Assembly: GCA_003695505.1 (NCBI GenBank)
Contig: RFIY01000336.1
Location: 1 to 5,087, forward strand
Direction of reading: 5' to 3'
Source of the DNA: Candidatus Dadabacteria bacterium
GTDB taxonomy: Bacteria; J088
Length of the DNA stretch: 5,087 bases
The first letter of the stretch is position 1. Each line of letters starts with the position of its first letter. The notes under the pieces were generated by a model. The model saw nothing but the letters and a program-made list of their open reading frames with translations. It was not told the origin of the DNA and ran no database searches. Below, piece after piece: positions 1-5,087 of the stretch. The position numbers were made by a program, and so were the translations under genes.

Positions 1-318
1 CTGACGCCCGAACAGCATGAGCTTGGCCTTGAACTGGCCGAAACGCTGCTGATGGACATGGCGCCCGCAAAGCGCCGCAAGCTGACGCTGTTTTTTGTCG
101 TCATCAATATGCTGGCGCTGCTCCGCTTCGGGCGCACTACCACCAGCCTGCCGACTGAACAGCGCGCACGCTTGTGCCGCTTCCTGTTCGACAATCCCGT
201 TGGCCTGCTGCGCAAGGGCTTCTGGGGAGTCAACACGCTCGCTCGTCTGAGCGTCTACGGACAGCCCGAGCTGGCGCCGCATTTCGGCTACCTGATCCGC
301 GAGAATCCGGATGACTGA
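1..318 (+). CDS. C-terminal part of a small protein paired with a GMC oxidoreductase (possibly gluconate 2-dehydrogenase subunit 3-like)
   Basis: The reading frame is open from the first base of the window to a TGA at 316-318, giving 105 visible residues. The start lies upstream: the in-frame ATG at 52 is preceded by 17 codons of equally protein-like sequence (LTPEQHELGLELAETLL), so it is probably internal. Visible features are a basic patch (KRRK), a hydrophobic stretch (LTLFFVVINMLALL) and a tail with LRKGFW, a VYGQPE segment and a final FGYL. A small-residue YG-P-E ending followed by GY, directly upstream of a GMC flavoprotein, recalls the small subunits of gluconate 2-dehydrogenase-type enzymes and the small partners of bacterial GMC dehydrogenases. 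Those partners help the catalytic subunit mature or attach to the membrane. The 8-nt overlap with the next gene indicates co-transcription and coupled translation. That it is a real coding region is fairly sure; the family assignment is tentative and rests largely on context. Confidence 0.6.
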   Translation: MTPEQHELGLELAETLLMDMAPAKRRKLTLFFVVINMLALLRFGRTTTSLPTEQRARLCRFLFDNPVGLLRKGFWGVNTLARLSVYGQPELAPHFGYLIRENPDD

Positions 319-1813
319 GCATCACCTCGACTACGACGTCGTCATCATCGGCTCGGGCGCTGGCGGCGGCACGGTTGCCCGCGAGCTCGCCGACCTGGCC
401 GAGCAGGGGCTGCGCGTTGCGCTGCTCGACGCGGGCGGTCGCTTCCGCAAGCGCGACAATACGCGCCGTGAATTCGAAATGGCGCGCAAGTACTACGTCG
501 ACAATGGCGGCTTCCAGACTGCCAGCCAGGACATGACGCTGGCGTTTTGCGAAGCCGTCGGCGGCAGCACCAACGTCTACACCGGCGTCACCTTTCGTCC
601 ACCGGAACGGGTGTTGCAGAAATGGAATGTCCCAACGCTCGACCTGGATGATCTCGAGCCTCGCCTGGAAAAGTTCGAGCAGGAAAACAACGTCCACCTG
701 CAACCGCCCGAGAATATCAACCGCAACAATCAGCTCTTCCGCGAAGGCTGCGAGCGGCTCGGCTGGGAGATTGGACAGTTCCCATTGAATATCCGCGACT
801 GCGCCGGACTGAACACCTGCAATATCGGCTGTGCCCGCTTCGCCAAGCAGGGGACCGCCCAGGTACAGATCCCGTATGCCGAACAACGTGGCGTCGAAGT
901 CATTCCGTTCTGCCGCGTCGACCGGATTTCCCCGGGCCGGGTCGAAGCAAAGATCCGCGAACCGGAACACGGGCTGCCACCGGCGCACTACCCCGCCGGA
1001 GACTATATCATTACCGCACGCAAAATCGTTGTCGCCGCCGGCACGCTCGGCACGACACCACTGCTGATGCGTTCCTTCGGCAAGAAGGCCTGGCCAGAGC
1101 TGGGTCGCTGGTTTACCTGTCATCCGGCACTCACACTGGTCGCCGAACACGACGAGCAGGTCCTTGGCTCGCAAGGCCACCCGAAAAGCTATTACTGCGA
1201 TACGTTCGTGGAATCGGATCACTTCCTGCTGGAAACGTGCTTCTATTTTCCTTTCGTCACATCCAAGAATCTGGTCGGCTTCGGCCCGGAGGTTGACGAA
1301 CTGATGGGACGCATGGATCACCAGCAGCAGATCCTGGTCCTGGTGCTTGACAAGGCAAAACGCGAGAATCGCGTCACGATCGATCGTGCCGGGAATCCGG
1401 TCGTGCATTACGACATCGACGCTTCGATCCGCGACGCAATGATCGCGTCGATCCGCGCGGCCGGGCGGCTGTTCTTCGCATCTGGCGCCACGCGCGCCCA
1501 CCTGCCGGCAACCGGACGGTTTTTCACCTGGGCCAACGAAGTGGACCAGCTCGACGATCTCGTTCGCCCGGAACGGTTCCGCACCGGGCAGGTCGCGATC
1601 TCTGCGGCTCACCTGATGGGTGGATGCCGGATGGGTACCGACCCCGCCAGCTCGGTCACCGACCCGTGGGGGCGGCTGCATGGTCTCGACGGCATCTATG
1701 TAGCTGATGCCAGCCTGTTCCCCGACTCGGCGGAAGTCAATCCATACCTGACGATCATGGCGCTGGCCAGCCGCGTCGCCGATGCCATCCGAGAGGATCT
1801 CGGCGCAGCCTGA
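311..1813 (+). CDS. FAD-dependent GMC-family oxidoreductase
   Basis: This 500-aa flavoprotein probably oxidises an alcohol or sugar hydroxyl, passing electrons through FAD. The N-terminal Rossmann motif is GSGAGGG at residues 14-20, after a beta strand (DVVIIG), and LLDAGG at 38-43 ends the second strand near the FAD ribose. EAVGGSTNVYTG at 81-92 matches the GMC flavin-contacting region. Near the C-terminus, H434 in AAHLMGGCRMG and N477 in EVNPYLTIMALA occupy the positions of the GMC catalytic His/Asn pair, with GIYVADASLFP between them. A cysteine-rich segment (C164, C170, C174, then ARFAKQGT) resembles the C-x-x-GC-x-x-GAK segment of bacterial long-chain alcohol or cholesterol oxidase-like GMC enzymes. 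There is no signal peptide, so it is probably cytoplasmic or membrane-associated. The chosen ATG overlaps the previous gene by 8 nt and has only a weak GAGAA at 301-305 before it, which suggests translational coupling. The length is usual for the family. The family is sure; the substrate is unknown. Confidence 0.93.
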   Translation: MTEHHLDYDVVIIGSGAGGGTVARELADLAEQGLRVALLDAGGRFRKRDNTRREFEMARKYYVDNGGFQTASQDMTLAFCEAVGGSTNVYTGVTFRPPERVLQKWNVPTLDLDDLEPRLEKFEQENNVHLQPPENINRNNQLFREGCERLGWEIGQFPLNIRDCAGLNTCNIGCARFAKQGTAQVQIPYAEQRGVEVIPFCRVDRISPGRVEAKIREPEHGLPPAHYPAGDYIITARKIVVAAGTLGTTPLLMRSFGKKAWPELGRWFTCHPALTLVAEHDEQVLGSQGHPKSYYCDTFVESDHFLLETCFYFPFVTSKNLVGFGPEVDELMGRMDHQQQILVLVLDKAKRENRVTIDRAGNPVVHYDIDASIRDAMIASIRAAGRLFFASGATRAHLPATGRFFTWANEVDQLDDLVRPERFRTGQVAISAAHLMGGCRMGTDPASSVTDPWGRLHGLDGIYVADASLFPDSAEVNPYLTIMALASRVADAIREDLGAA

Positions 1814-1838
1814 TTCCTACTTCGAGCACACGCACCGC

Positions 1839-1867
1839 TTGCCGATTCTGCCGATTTATGATTAAAT
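1839..1867 (+). promoter_or_regulatory. Putative sigma70-type promoter for the rplS operon
   Basis: TTGCCG at 1839-1844 (4 of 6 to TTGACA) and TTAAAT at 1862-1867 (4 of 6 to TATAAT) are separated by 17 nt, in the only AT-rich patch of the gap. A better isolated -10, TATGAT at 1857-1862 (5 of 6), overlaps it but has no well-spaced -35. Transcription would start near 1874 and leave a leader of roughly 80 nt before rplS. A promoter is expected here because the next four genes are tightly packed and the upstream gene is functionally unrelated. The exact boxes are a guess from consensus matching. Confidence 0.4.
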
Positions 1868-1916
1868 CTATCGGATCGGCACTTTTTGGCAGCCAATCGC
1901 CGATTCGCGCGCCGAT
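1841..1916 (+). repeat. Cluster of GCCGAT direct and inverted repeats upstream of rplS
   Basis: GCCGAT occurs at 1841-1846, 1850-1855, 1899-1904 and 1911-1916. Its complement ATCGGC lies at 1875-1880, with a partial ATCGG at 1870-1874. The first two copies form an 8-mer tandem, TGCCGATT at 1840-1847 and 1849-1856, with a period of 9. Two short abutting palindromes follow: TTGGC-A-GCCAA (1886-1896) and AATCG-C-CGATT (1895-1905). The hexamer also occurs by chance in coding sequence here, for instance near the end of the oxidoreductase gene, but not at this density. The repeats could be protein-binding sites or RNA-pairing arms. Confidence 0.6.
1849..1887 (+). terminator. Putative intrinsic terminator after the oxidoreductase gene
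   Basis: TGCCGAT at 1849-1855 pairs perfectly with ATCGGCA at 1875-1881, followed by CTTTTT at 1882-1887. The 19-nt loop contains a second inverted repeat, GATTTA (1853-1858) with TAAATC (1863-1868), which competes with or extends the stem. The position, 36 nt after the oxidoreductase stop, suits a Rho-independent terminator. The long loop and short T-run make it a moderate candidate, and the structure overlaps the proposed promoter of the next operon. Confidence 0.45.
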
Positions 1917-1955
1917 CTTGCCCATACAAACCGTCAACTTCGTGAGGCCGACGCC

Positions 1956-2339
1956 ATGGCAAACACTGAACTGCTGCGACGTGTTACCGAAGCGCAACTG
2001 AAATCCGACCGCCCCGACATCGAACCGGGCGACACCGTGCGTGTGCACTACCGCATCGAAGAGGGCGGCAAGACGCGCGTTCAGGTGTTTGAAGGCGTCG
2101 TCATCGCGATTCGTGGCGGCGGCATCGACCGTACATTCACGGTCCGCAAGGACTCGTTCGGCATCGGTGTCGAGCGGATTTTCCCTTACCACAGCCCGCA
2201 CATCGAGCAGATCGAAATCAGCCAGCGGGCGAAGGTTCGCCGGGCCAAGCTATACTATCTGCGCGAACTGCGCGGGCGGGCTGCACGCCTCAAGCCACGC
2301 GACCGCTTTCACAGCACGAAGAAAACCGCAAAGGGGTAA
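1956..2339 (+). CDS. rplS: 50S ribosomal protein L19
   Basis: L19 is a component of the large ribosomal subunit located at the interface with the 30S subunit. The 127-aa product carries the family hallmarks in order: [52 protein letters not shown], and the basic [20 protein letters not shown]. It is slightly longer than the usual 115-120 residues because of a basic tail ([12 protein letters not shown]) that probably contacts rRNA. The ATG is supported by GTGAGG at 1942-1947 with 8-nt spacing, and residues before it would not belong to L19. It is the first gene of its transcript, 142 nt after the oxidoreductase stop, and is followed after only 6 nt by the coiled-coil ATPase-like gene. The usual trmD partner is not upstream, so rplS appears to have its own promoter here. 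The identification is secure. Confidence 0.98.
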   Translation: MANTELLRRVTEAQLKSDRPDIEPGDTVRVHYRIEEGGKTRVQVFEGVVIAIRGGGIDRTFTVRKDSFGIGVERIFPYHSPHIEQIEISQRAKVRRAKLYYLRELRGRAARLKPRDRFHSTKKTAKG

Positions 2340-2345
2340 CCATCG

Positions 2346-4184
2346 ATGCAGTATGTGGAGCTTTTGATCCAGGGGGTCAGACGCTTCACGCAATCGCATC
2401 GATTGACGCTTGCCGGTAAACGCGTGTGGCTTGCCGGTGGACTCGACCGTGGACGCACGACGGTCGCGACGCTGTTACGCGCGGCATTCGATCCCGACTA
2501 CTTCGAGGCGGTGCGCGAGAGCCTGATCCCGTGGCAGCCGACCCAGGACGCCTCACGCTTCGCGCTGATCTTCCAGCACGACAACCAGACGTGGCGCATT
2601 GCCTGCGATGCCCGCAGCGGCGGAACCGTTCTGGCGGAGCGCCAGGGGGATCAATTCGTCCCCGTTGCGCAGGGTGGCTTCGATGTCCTCGATGCCTGCA
2701 CGGATCGCTTCGACTTTCCGGCGCCGGGCGACTGGGCGCAGTTGTACTTCTGGACGGATGCGGCCGCGCCGCTGATCGCCGCGGAAGACGATCTCGGACT
2801 GAATACCGATATCGATCCGGAACAGCTCCAGGAGCGCCTGATGGAGCTCCAGACCGAACGTCAGTTGCTTGATGGCATGGGCAACGCCCAGTTTCAACTC
2901 GACGACCTCGAAAACGAGCTCTGGTCCCTCGAGGAAGAAGAAAAGCGCATCGAAGCCATCTTCGCCGAACTCCAAAATGTTGAAGCAGAAATCGAAAAGA
3001 CAGCCGCGCTCGAGAACCTCGATGACAATCTGATTCGCCGCGCAAAGGAGCAGTCGCGGATCGAACGGCAGGAGGAGGAGCAGCGCATCACGCTGGAGCA
3101 GGCCGTGGACGCGGCAAAAGAGGCGCTGGCCGCCGCCGAAGCACGTCCCATGTGGCACCACGACAAACTCTTTCTCGGGATCGCCGGCGGCACCCTCGCC
3201 GGATTCGTCGTCCCGGTCGTGCTCAAGATCTATCCGCTCAGTCTGGTCGGCTTTGCCGGCGCGCTCGGCGGCATTCCCTGGATTCTGCTGCAGTACCGCA
3301 AACACGAACAACATGTCGAACAGCTCAGACAAGGACTCAGCGATGCCGAGTCCGCACTCGAAACGTTCAGCTCAACGTGTGAACGTGAGCGTCGTGAGCT
3401 CGATGAGCTGGTTGGCAGTCTTGGCATTCTAGACGCCAAAGAGATCCCGAAGCGCGTCGAGGCCCGCAGCGGACTGCTGCGCAAGCGCGACGAGCTCAGG
3501 CAGCGCATTGCCGATGAAGGACTGTCCGAGAAGCGCGAAACCATCCGGCAGCAGGCCGAGACGTTGCGCAGTCGGGTCGAACGACTGAACGCGCAACTGC
3601 AGGACGCCGGCACCGGCCAGCGCGACGTCACGCAGATCGATGCGGAAATCGCGCAGATTGAGCGGGCACTGGCGGGTAAGCCCTCCGGTGGCGCCTCCGC
3701 CGCCGTGGCCGCGACAGGGGCGTCACCAGCGCAGACTCCGGAAGCCCGGATCGCCGCGATGCTGACGTCTGCGGCGAACATCGCAAGGCGCGAGTCCACC
3801 GATCTTGCCGGCGTCGTCAATCCGATCCTGACGAAAGTCGTCAACGCCGTCTTCGAGAATCGCTTTCGATCCGTCGAACTGGCTCCCGACGGCACAGCAA
3901 CCTGGATTCCGGCCTCAGGCGTCGAGCCGCTTCCGGAGCGCGCAATCGACCGCAGCCTCGCGCTCGTCACGGCGGCAGCCGCACAGATCGTTCTTGCGAA
4001 GGCGTGCGCGCAGGTACGGAGCTTTCCGCTCGTCTGGGACGAACCGTTTTCGGATCTCGACGACGCACTCCTGTCTCGACTCGGCCAGGTCAGCCATCGG
4101 GCGCTTGGCGACCTGCAACTGATCGCGCTCTCGGGCCGCAAGGCGTTGGGCAGCGCGCTGGGTCCGGCGCAACAATTGCCATGA
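2346..4184 (+). CDS. Membrane-anchored SMC/Rad50-like coiled-coil protein with degenerate ABC-type ATPase motifs
   Basis: This 612-aa protein has the split-head layout of SMC, Rad50 and YhaN relatives. The N-terminal half-head (about 1-150) has a Walker A-like GGLDRGRT at 31-38 in which Arg37 replaces the essential lysine. A charged coiled coil (about 158-265) leads to two hydrophobic segments (about 275-293 and 298-315) joined by KIYP, a tight membrane hairpin that would keep both ends in the cytoplasm. A second coiled coil (about 317-445), a Gly/Ala/Ser/Pro linker (446-465) and the C-terminal half-head follow. The latter has an intact Walker B and D-loop (FPLVWDEPFSDLD, 560-572). No LSGGQ-like signature is visible before it (529-553 is an Ala-rich helix), and the expected switch histidine is replaced in IALSGRKA (593-600). 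The start has AAGGGG at 2331-2336, 9 nt upstream. It lies 6 nt after rplS and overlaps rnhB by 4 nt (ATGA). The fold class is likely; the function is unknown and ATP hydrolysis is doubtful. A role in DNA handling at the membrane is only inferred from its relatives. Confidence 0.85.
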   Translation: MQYVELLIQGVRRFTQSHRLTLAGKRVWLAGGLDRGRTTVATLLRAAFDPDYFEAVRESLIPWQPTQDASRFALIFQHDNQTWRIACDARSGGTVLAERQGDQFVPVAQGGFDVLDACTDRFDFPAPGDWAQLYFWTDAAAPLIAAEDDLGLNTDIDPEQLQERLMELQTERQLLDGMGNAQFQLDDLENELWSLEEEEKRIEAIFAELQNVEAEIEKTAALENLDDNLIRRAKEQSRIERQEEEQRITLEQAVDAAKEALAAAEARPMWHHDKLFLGIAGGTLAGFVVPVVLKIYPLSLVGFAGALGGIPWILLQYRKHEQHVEQLRQGLSDAESALETFSSTCERERRELDELVGSLGILDAKEIPKRVEARSGLLRKRDELRQRIADEGLSEKRETIRQQAETLRSRVERLNAQLQDAGTGQRDVTQIDAEIAQIERALAGKPSGGASAAVAATGASPAQTPEARIAAMLTSAANIARRESTDLAGVVNPILTKVVNAVFENRFRSVELAPDGTATWIPASGVEPLPERAIDRSLALVTAAAAQIVLAKACAQVRSFPLVWDEPFSDLDDALLSRLGQVSHRALGDLQLIALSGRKALGSALGPAQQLP

Positions 4185-4762
4185 ATATCGACCCGCGGTG
4201 GGCTGGTACCGATGAGGTCGGGCGCGGCTGCCTGGCCGGCCCTGTCGTTGCCGCCGCCGTCGTCTTTCGACGCGAACCGAACGATATCGCGCAGTACCGC
4301 GATTCCAAGAAATTGTCGGCGGCGCGGCGCCAACAAATCGCCGCATCGATCGTGCGCAACGAGCAGATCGAATGGGCCATCGCCTGGCGCGACCCCGAAG
4401 CCATCGACGCAACGAACATCCTGCGCGCGAGCCTCGCGGCAATGGCGGACGCCGTCGCACGGCTTTCACCGCCACCGGACGGCGTCTATGTCGACGGGCA
4501 TCAGATGATCCCAACGTCGCTGCCGCAACAGACTGTGATTGGCGGCGACGACCGCGTACCGCAAATTGCGGCAGCCAGCATTCTCGCGAAGGTATTCCGC
4601 GACCGCTGGATGGCCGCGCTCGCCAGCACCTGCCCGGGCTACGGCTGGGAGCGCAACGCGGGCTACGGAACGCCGGAGCACATGGAGGCGCTGGCGAGAC
4701 TTGGTCCGACCCCGCACCATCGCAAGAGTTTTGCCCCCGTACGCCAGATGAGGTTGTTCTGA
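4181..4762 (+). CDS. rnhB: Ribonuclease HII
   Basis: RNase HII cuts the RNA strand of RNA-DNA hybrids and removes single ribonucleotides misincorporated in DNA, using two metal ions. The 193-aa product has the complete family signature: GTDEVGRGCLAGPVV with D11 and E12, DSKKLS at 41-46, YVDG with D105, and ASILAKVFRDRWM with D141. Together D11, E12, D105 and D141 form the DEDD-type catalytic set. GYGTPEHMEAL (161-171) and GPTPHHRKSFAPV (175-187) are the conserved C-terminal segments. The frame is open further upstream, with an ATG at 4004, but that extension overlaps the preceding gene by about 180 nt and shows no RNase H sequence. The ATG at 4181, in an ATGA overlap with the previous stop, puts the DEVGRG motif at the normal distance from the N-terminus. 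There is no clear Shine-Dalgarno, which suggests translational coupling. The length is typical. The identification is secure. Confidence 0.97.
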   Translation: MNIDPRWAGTDEVGRGCLAGPVVAAAVVFRREPNDIAQYRDSKKLSAARRQQIAASIVRNEQIEWAIAWRDPEAIDATNILRASLAAMADAVARLSPPPDGVYVDGHQMIPTSLPQQTVIGGDDRVPQIAAASILAKVFRDRWMAALASTCPGYGWERNAGYGTPEHMEALARLGPTPHHRKSFAPVRQMRLF

Positions 4763-5087
4763 TGCCTTCTGATCGACAGAAATCCGGCTCGGTCGCCGAA
4801 CAGCGCGCAGCAGACTTCCTGAAGAACCTTGGTTTCCAGATCGTCCGGCGCAATTACCGGTCGCGTTTCGGCGAAATCGACCTGATTGCCGTCCGGCGCG
4901 ACCTGATGTGTTTCGTCGAAGTCAAGGCACGCAGCGATGGCCGTTTCGGCAGTGGCGCGGAAGCGGTGACCCGCGACAAACAGCGAAAGTTGATCCGAAC
5001 CGCGCAGATGTACATCACACTGGAACGCAAACATCGCTTTCGCACCCGTTTCGATGTCATCGAGGTCGATCTTTCGGACGATGCGGC
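4762..5087 (+). CDS. yraN: YraN/UPF0102 family protein, nuclease-like fold (3' end outside the window)
   Basis: The first 108 codons of a gene run off the window end with no stop. Visible residues match the UPF0102 family: the helix GSVAEQRAADFLKNLGF (9-25), RRNYRSRFGEIDLIA (29-43) and FVEVKAR (51-57), followed by FGSGAEAVTRDKQRKL (62-77). The GEID and EVK residues (E38, D40, E53, K55) resemble the metal-binding core of restriction-endonuclease-like and archaeal Holliday junction resolvase-like folds. The family is therefore regarded as putative nucleases, with no settled cellular role. The family is usually about 120 residues, so only the last portion is missing. The ATG shares one base with the rnhB stop (TGATG), and TGAGG at 4749-4753, 8 nt before it inside rnhB, is a good ribosome-binding site. 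The rnhB-yraN adjacency recurs in many bacteria. Confidence 0.93.
   Translation, partial: MPSDRQKSGSVAEQRAADFLKNLGFQIVRRNYRSRFGEIDLIAVRRDLMCFVEVKARSDGRFGSGAEAVTRDKQRKLIRTAQMYITLERKHRFRTRFDVIEVDLSDDA

Noticed and set aside
230-1681. A 483-codon open frame on the minus strand across the oxidoreductase gene
   Set aside because: It lies almost entirely opposite a clear GMC enzyme with intact motifs. Its translation shows no recognisable domain, and long antisense frames are common in high-GC coding DNA.
1755-2201. Minus-strand open frame spanning the intergenic gap and the rplS start
   Set aside because: It overlaps the conserved L19 coding sequence and the end of the oxidoreductase gene and has no recognisable protein content.
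2553-3332. Minus-strand open frame rich in Leu, Phe and Glu over the first coiled coil
   Set aside because: It is the mirror of the Glu/Lys/Leu-rich coiled-coil codons. No ribosome-binding site or homologous domain is evident and it conflicts with the operon direction.
4004-4180. N-terminal extension of RNase HII from the ATG at 4004
   Set aside because: It would overlap the upstream gene's conserved Walker B region by about 180 nt, contains no RNase H sequence, and the 4181 start gives a standard-length protein in an ATGA overlap.
3230-4336. A 368-codon minus-strand open frame over the ATPase-like gene and start of rnhB
   Set aside because: The composition is dominated by Ser, Arg and Ala, as expected from the reverse complement of a GC-rich coding frame, with no domain, and it crosses two well-supported genes.
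1-5087. CRISPR array, tRNA, rRNA, insertion sequence or phage element
   Set aside because: No regularly spaced long repeats, cloverleaf, rRNA segment, transposase or terminal inverted repeats were seen. The only gap over 10 nt is 142 bp long.

Overview
The window is a dense, high-GC bacterial chromosome segment with all recognisable genes on the + strand. It holds two transcription blocks separated by a single 142-bp intergenic gap. The downstream order, rplS, then an inserted gene, then rnhB and yraN, is a widespread bacterial housekeeping neighbourhood. It is found, for example, in deltaproteobacterial-type lineages, Planctomycetes and Chloroflexota. I cannot fix the phylum from the sequence alone. 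The usual rplS upstream partners (trmD, rimM, rpsP) are not in the window.

Left block (1-1813): the C-terminal end of a small protein whose start lies outside the window overlaps by 8 nt a complete 500-aa FAD-dependent GMC-family oxidoreductase. The pair looks like a two-gene dehydrogenase unit, a small helper subunit plus a flavoprotein that oxidises an alcohol or sugar. The substrate cannot be read from the sequence.

Gap (1814-1955): this stretch carries a terminator-like hairpin followed by a T-run, a plausible sigma70-type promoter, and an unusual cluster of GCCGAT repeats in both orientations. Some of these can form mutually exclusive hairpins. The gap probably ends the oxidoreductase transcript and starts, and possibly regulates, the ribosomal-protein transcript.

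Right block (1956-5087): ribosomal protein L19 (rplS), a 612-aa membrane-anchored SMC/Rad50-like coiled-coil ATPase-like protein, ribonuclease HII (rnhB) and the start of a YraN/UPF0102 nuclease-fold protein (cut by the window end). They are packed with spacings of +6, -4 and -1 nt, so they almost certainly form one operon. The products span translation, RNA-DNA hybrid removal and a putative DNA-processing nuclease.

The most interesting item is the 612-aa protein. It keeps the Walker B and D-loop of ABC-type ATPases, but the Walker A lysine is arginine, no LSGGQ signature is visible and the H-loop histidine is absent. Its coiled coil is interrupted by a tight two-helix membrane hairpin. It may be a divergent or inactive ATPase relative of the YhaN/Rad50 group, inserted into a conserved housekeeping operon.
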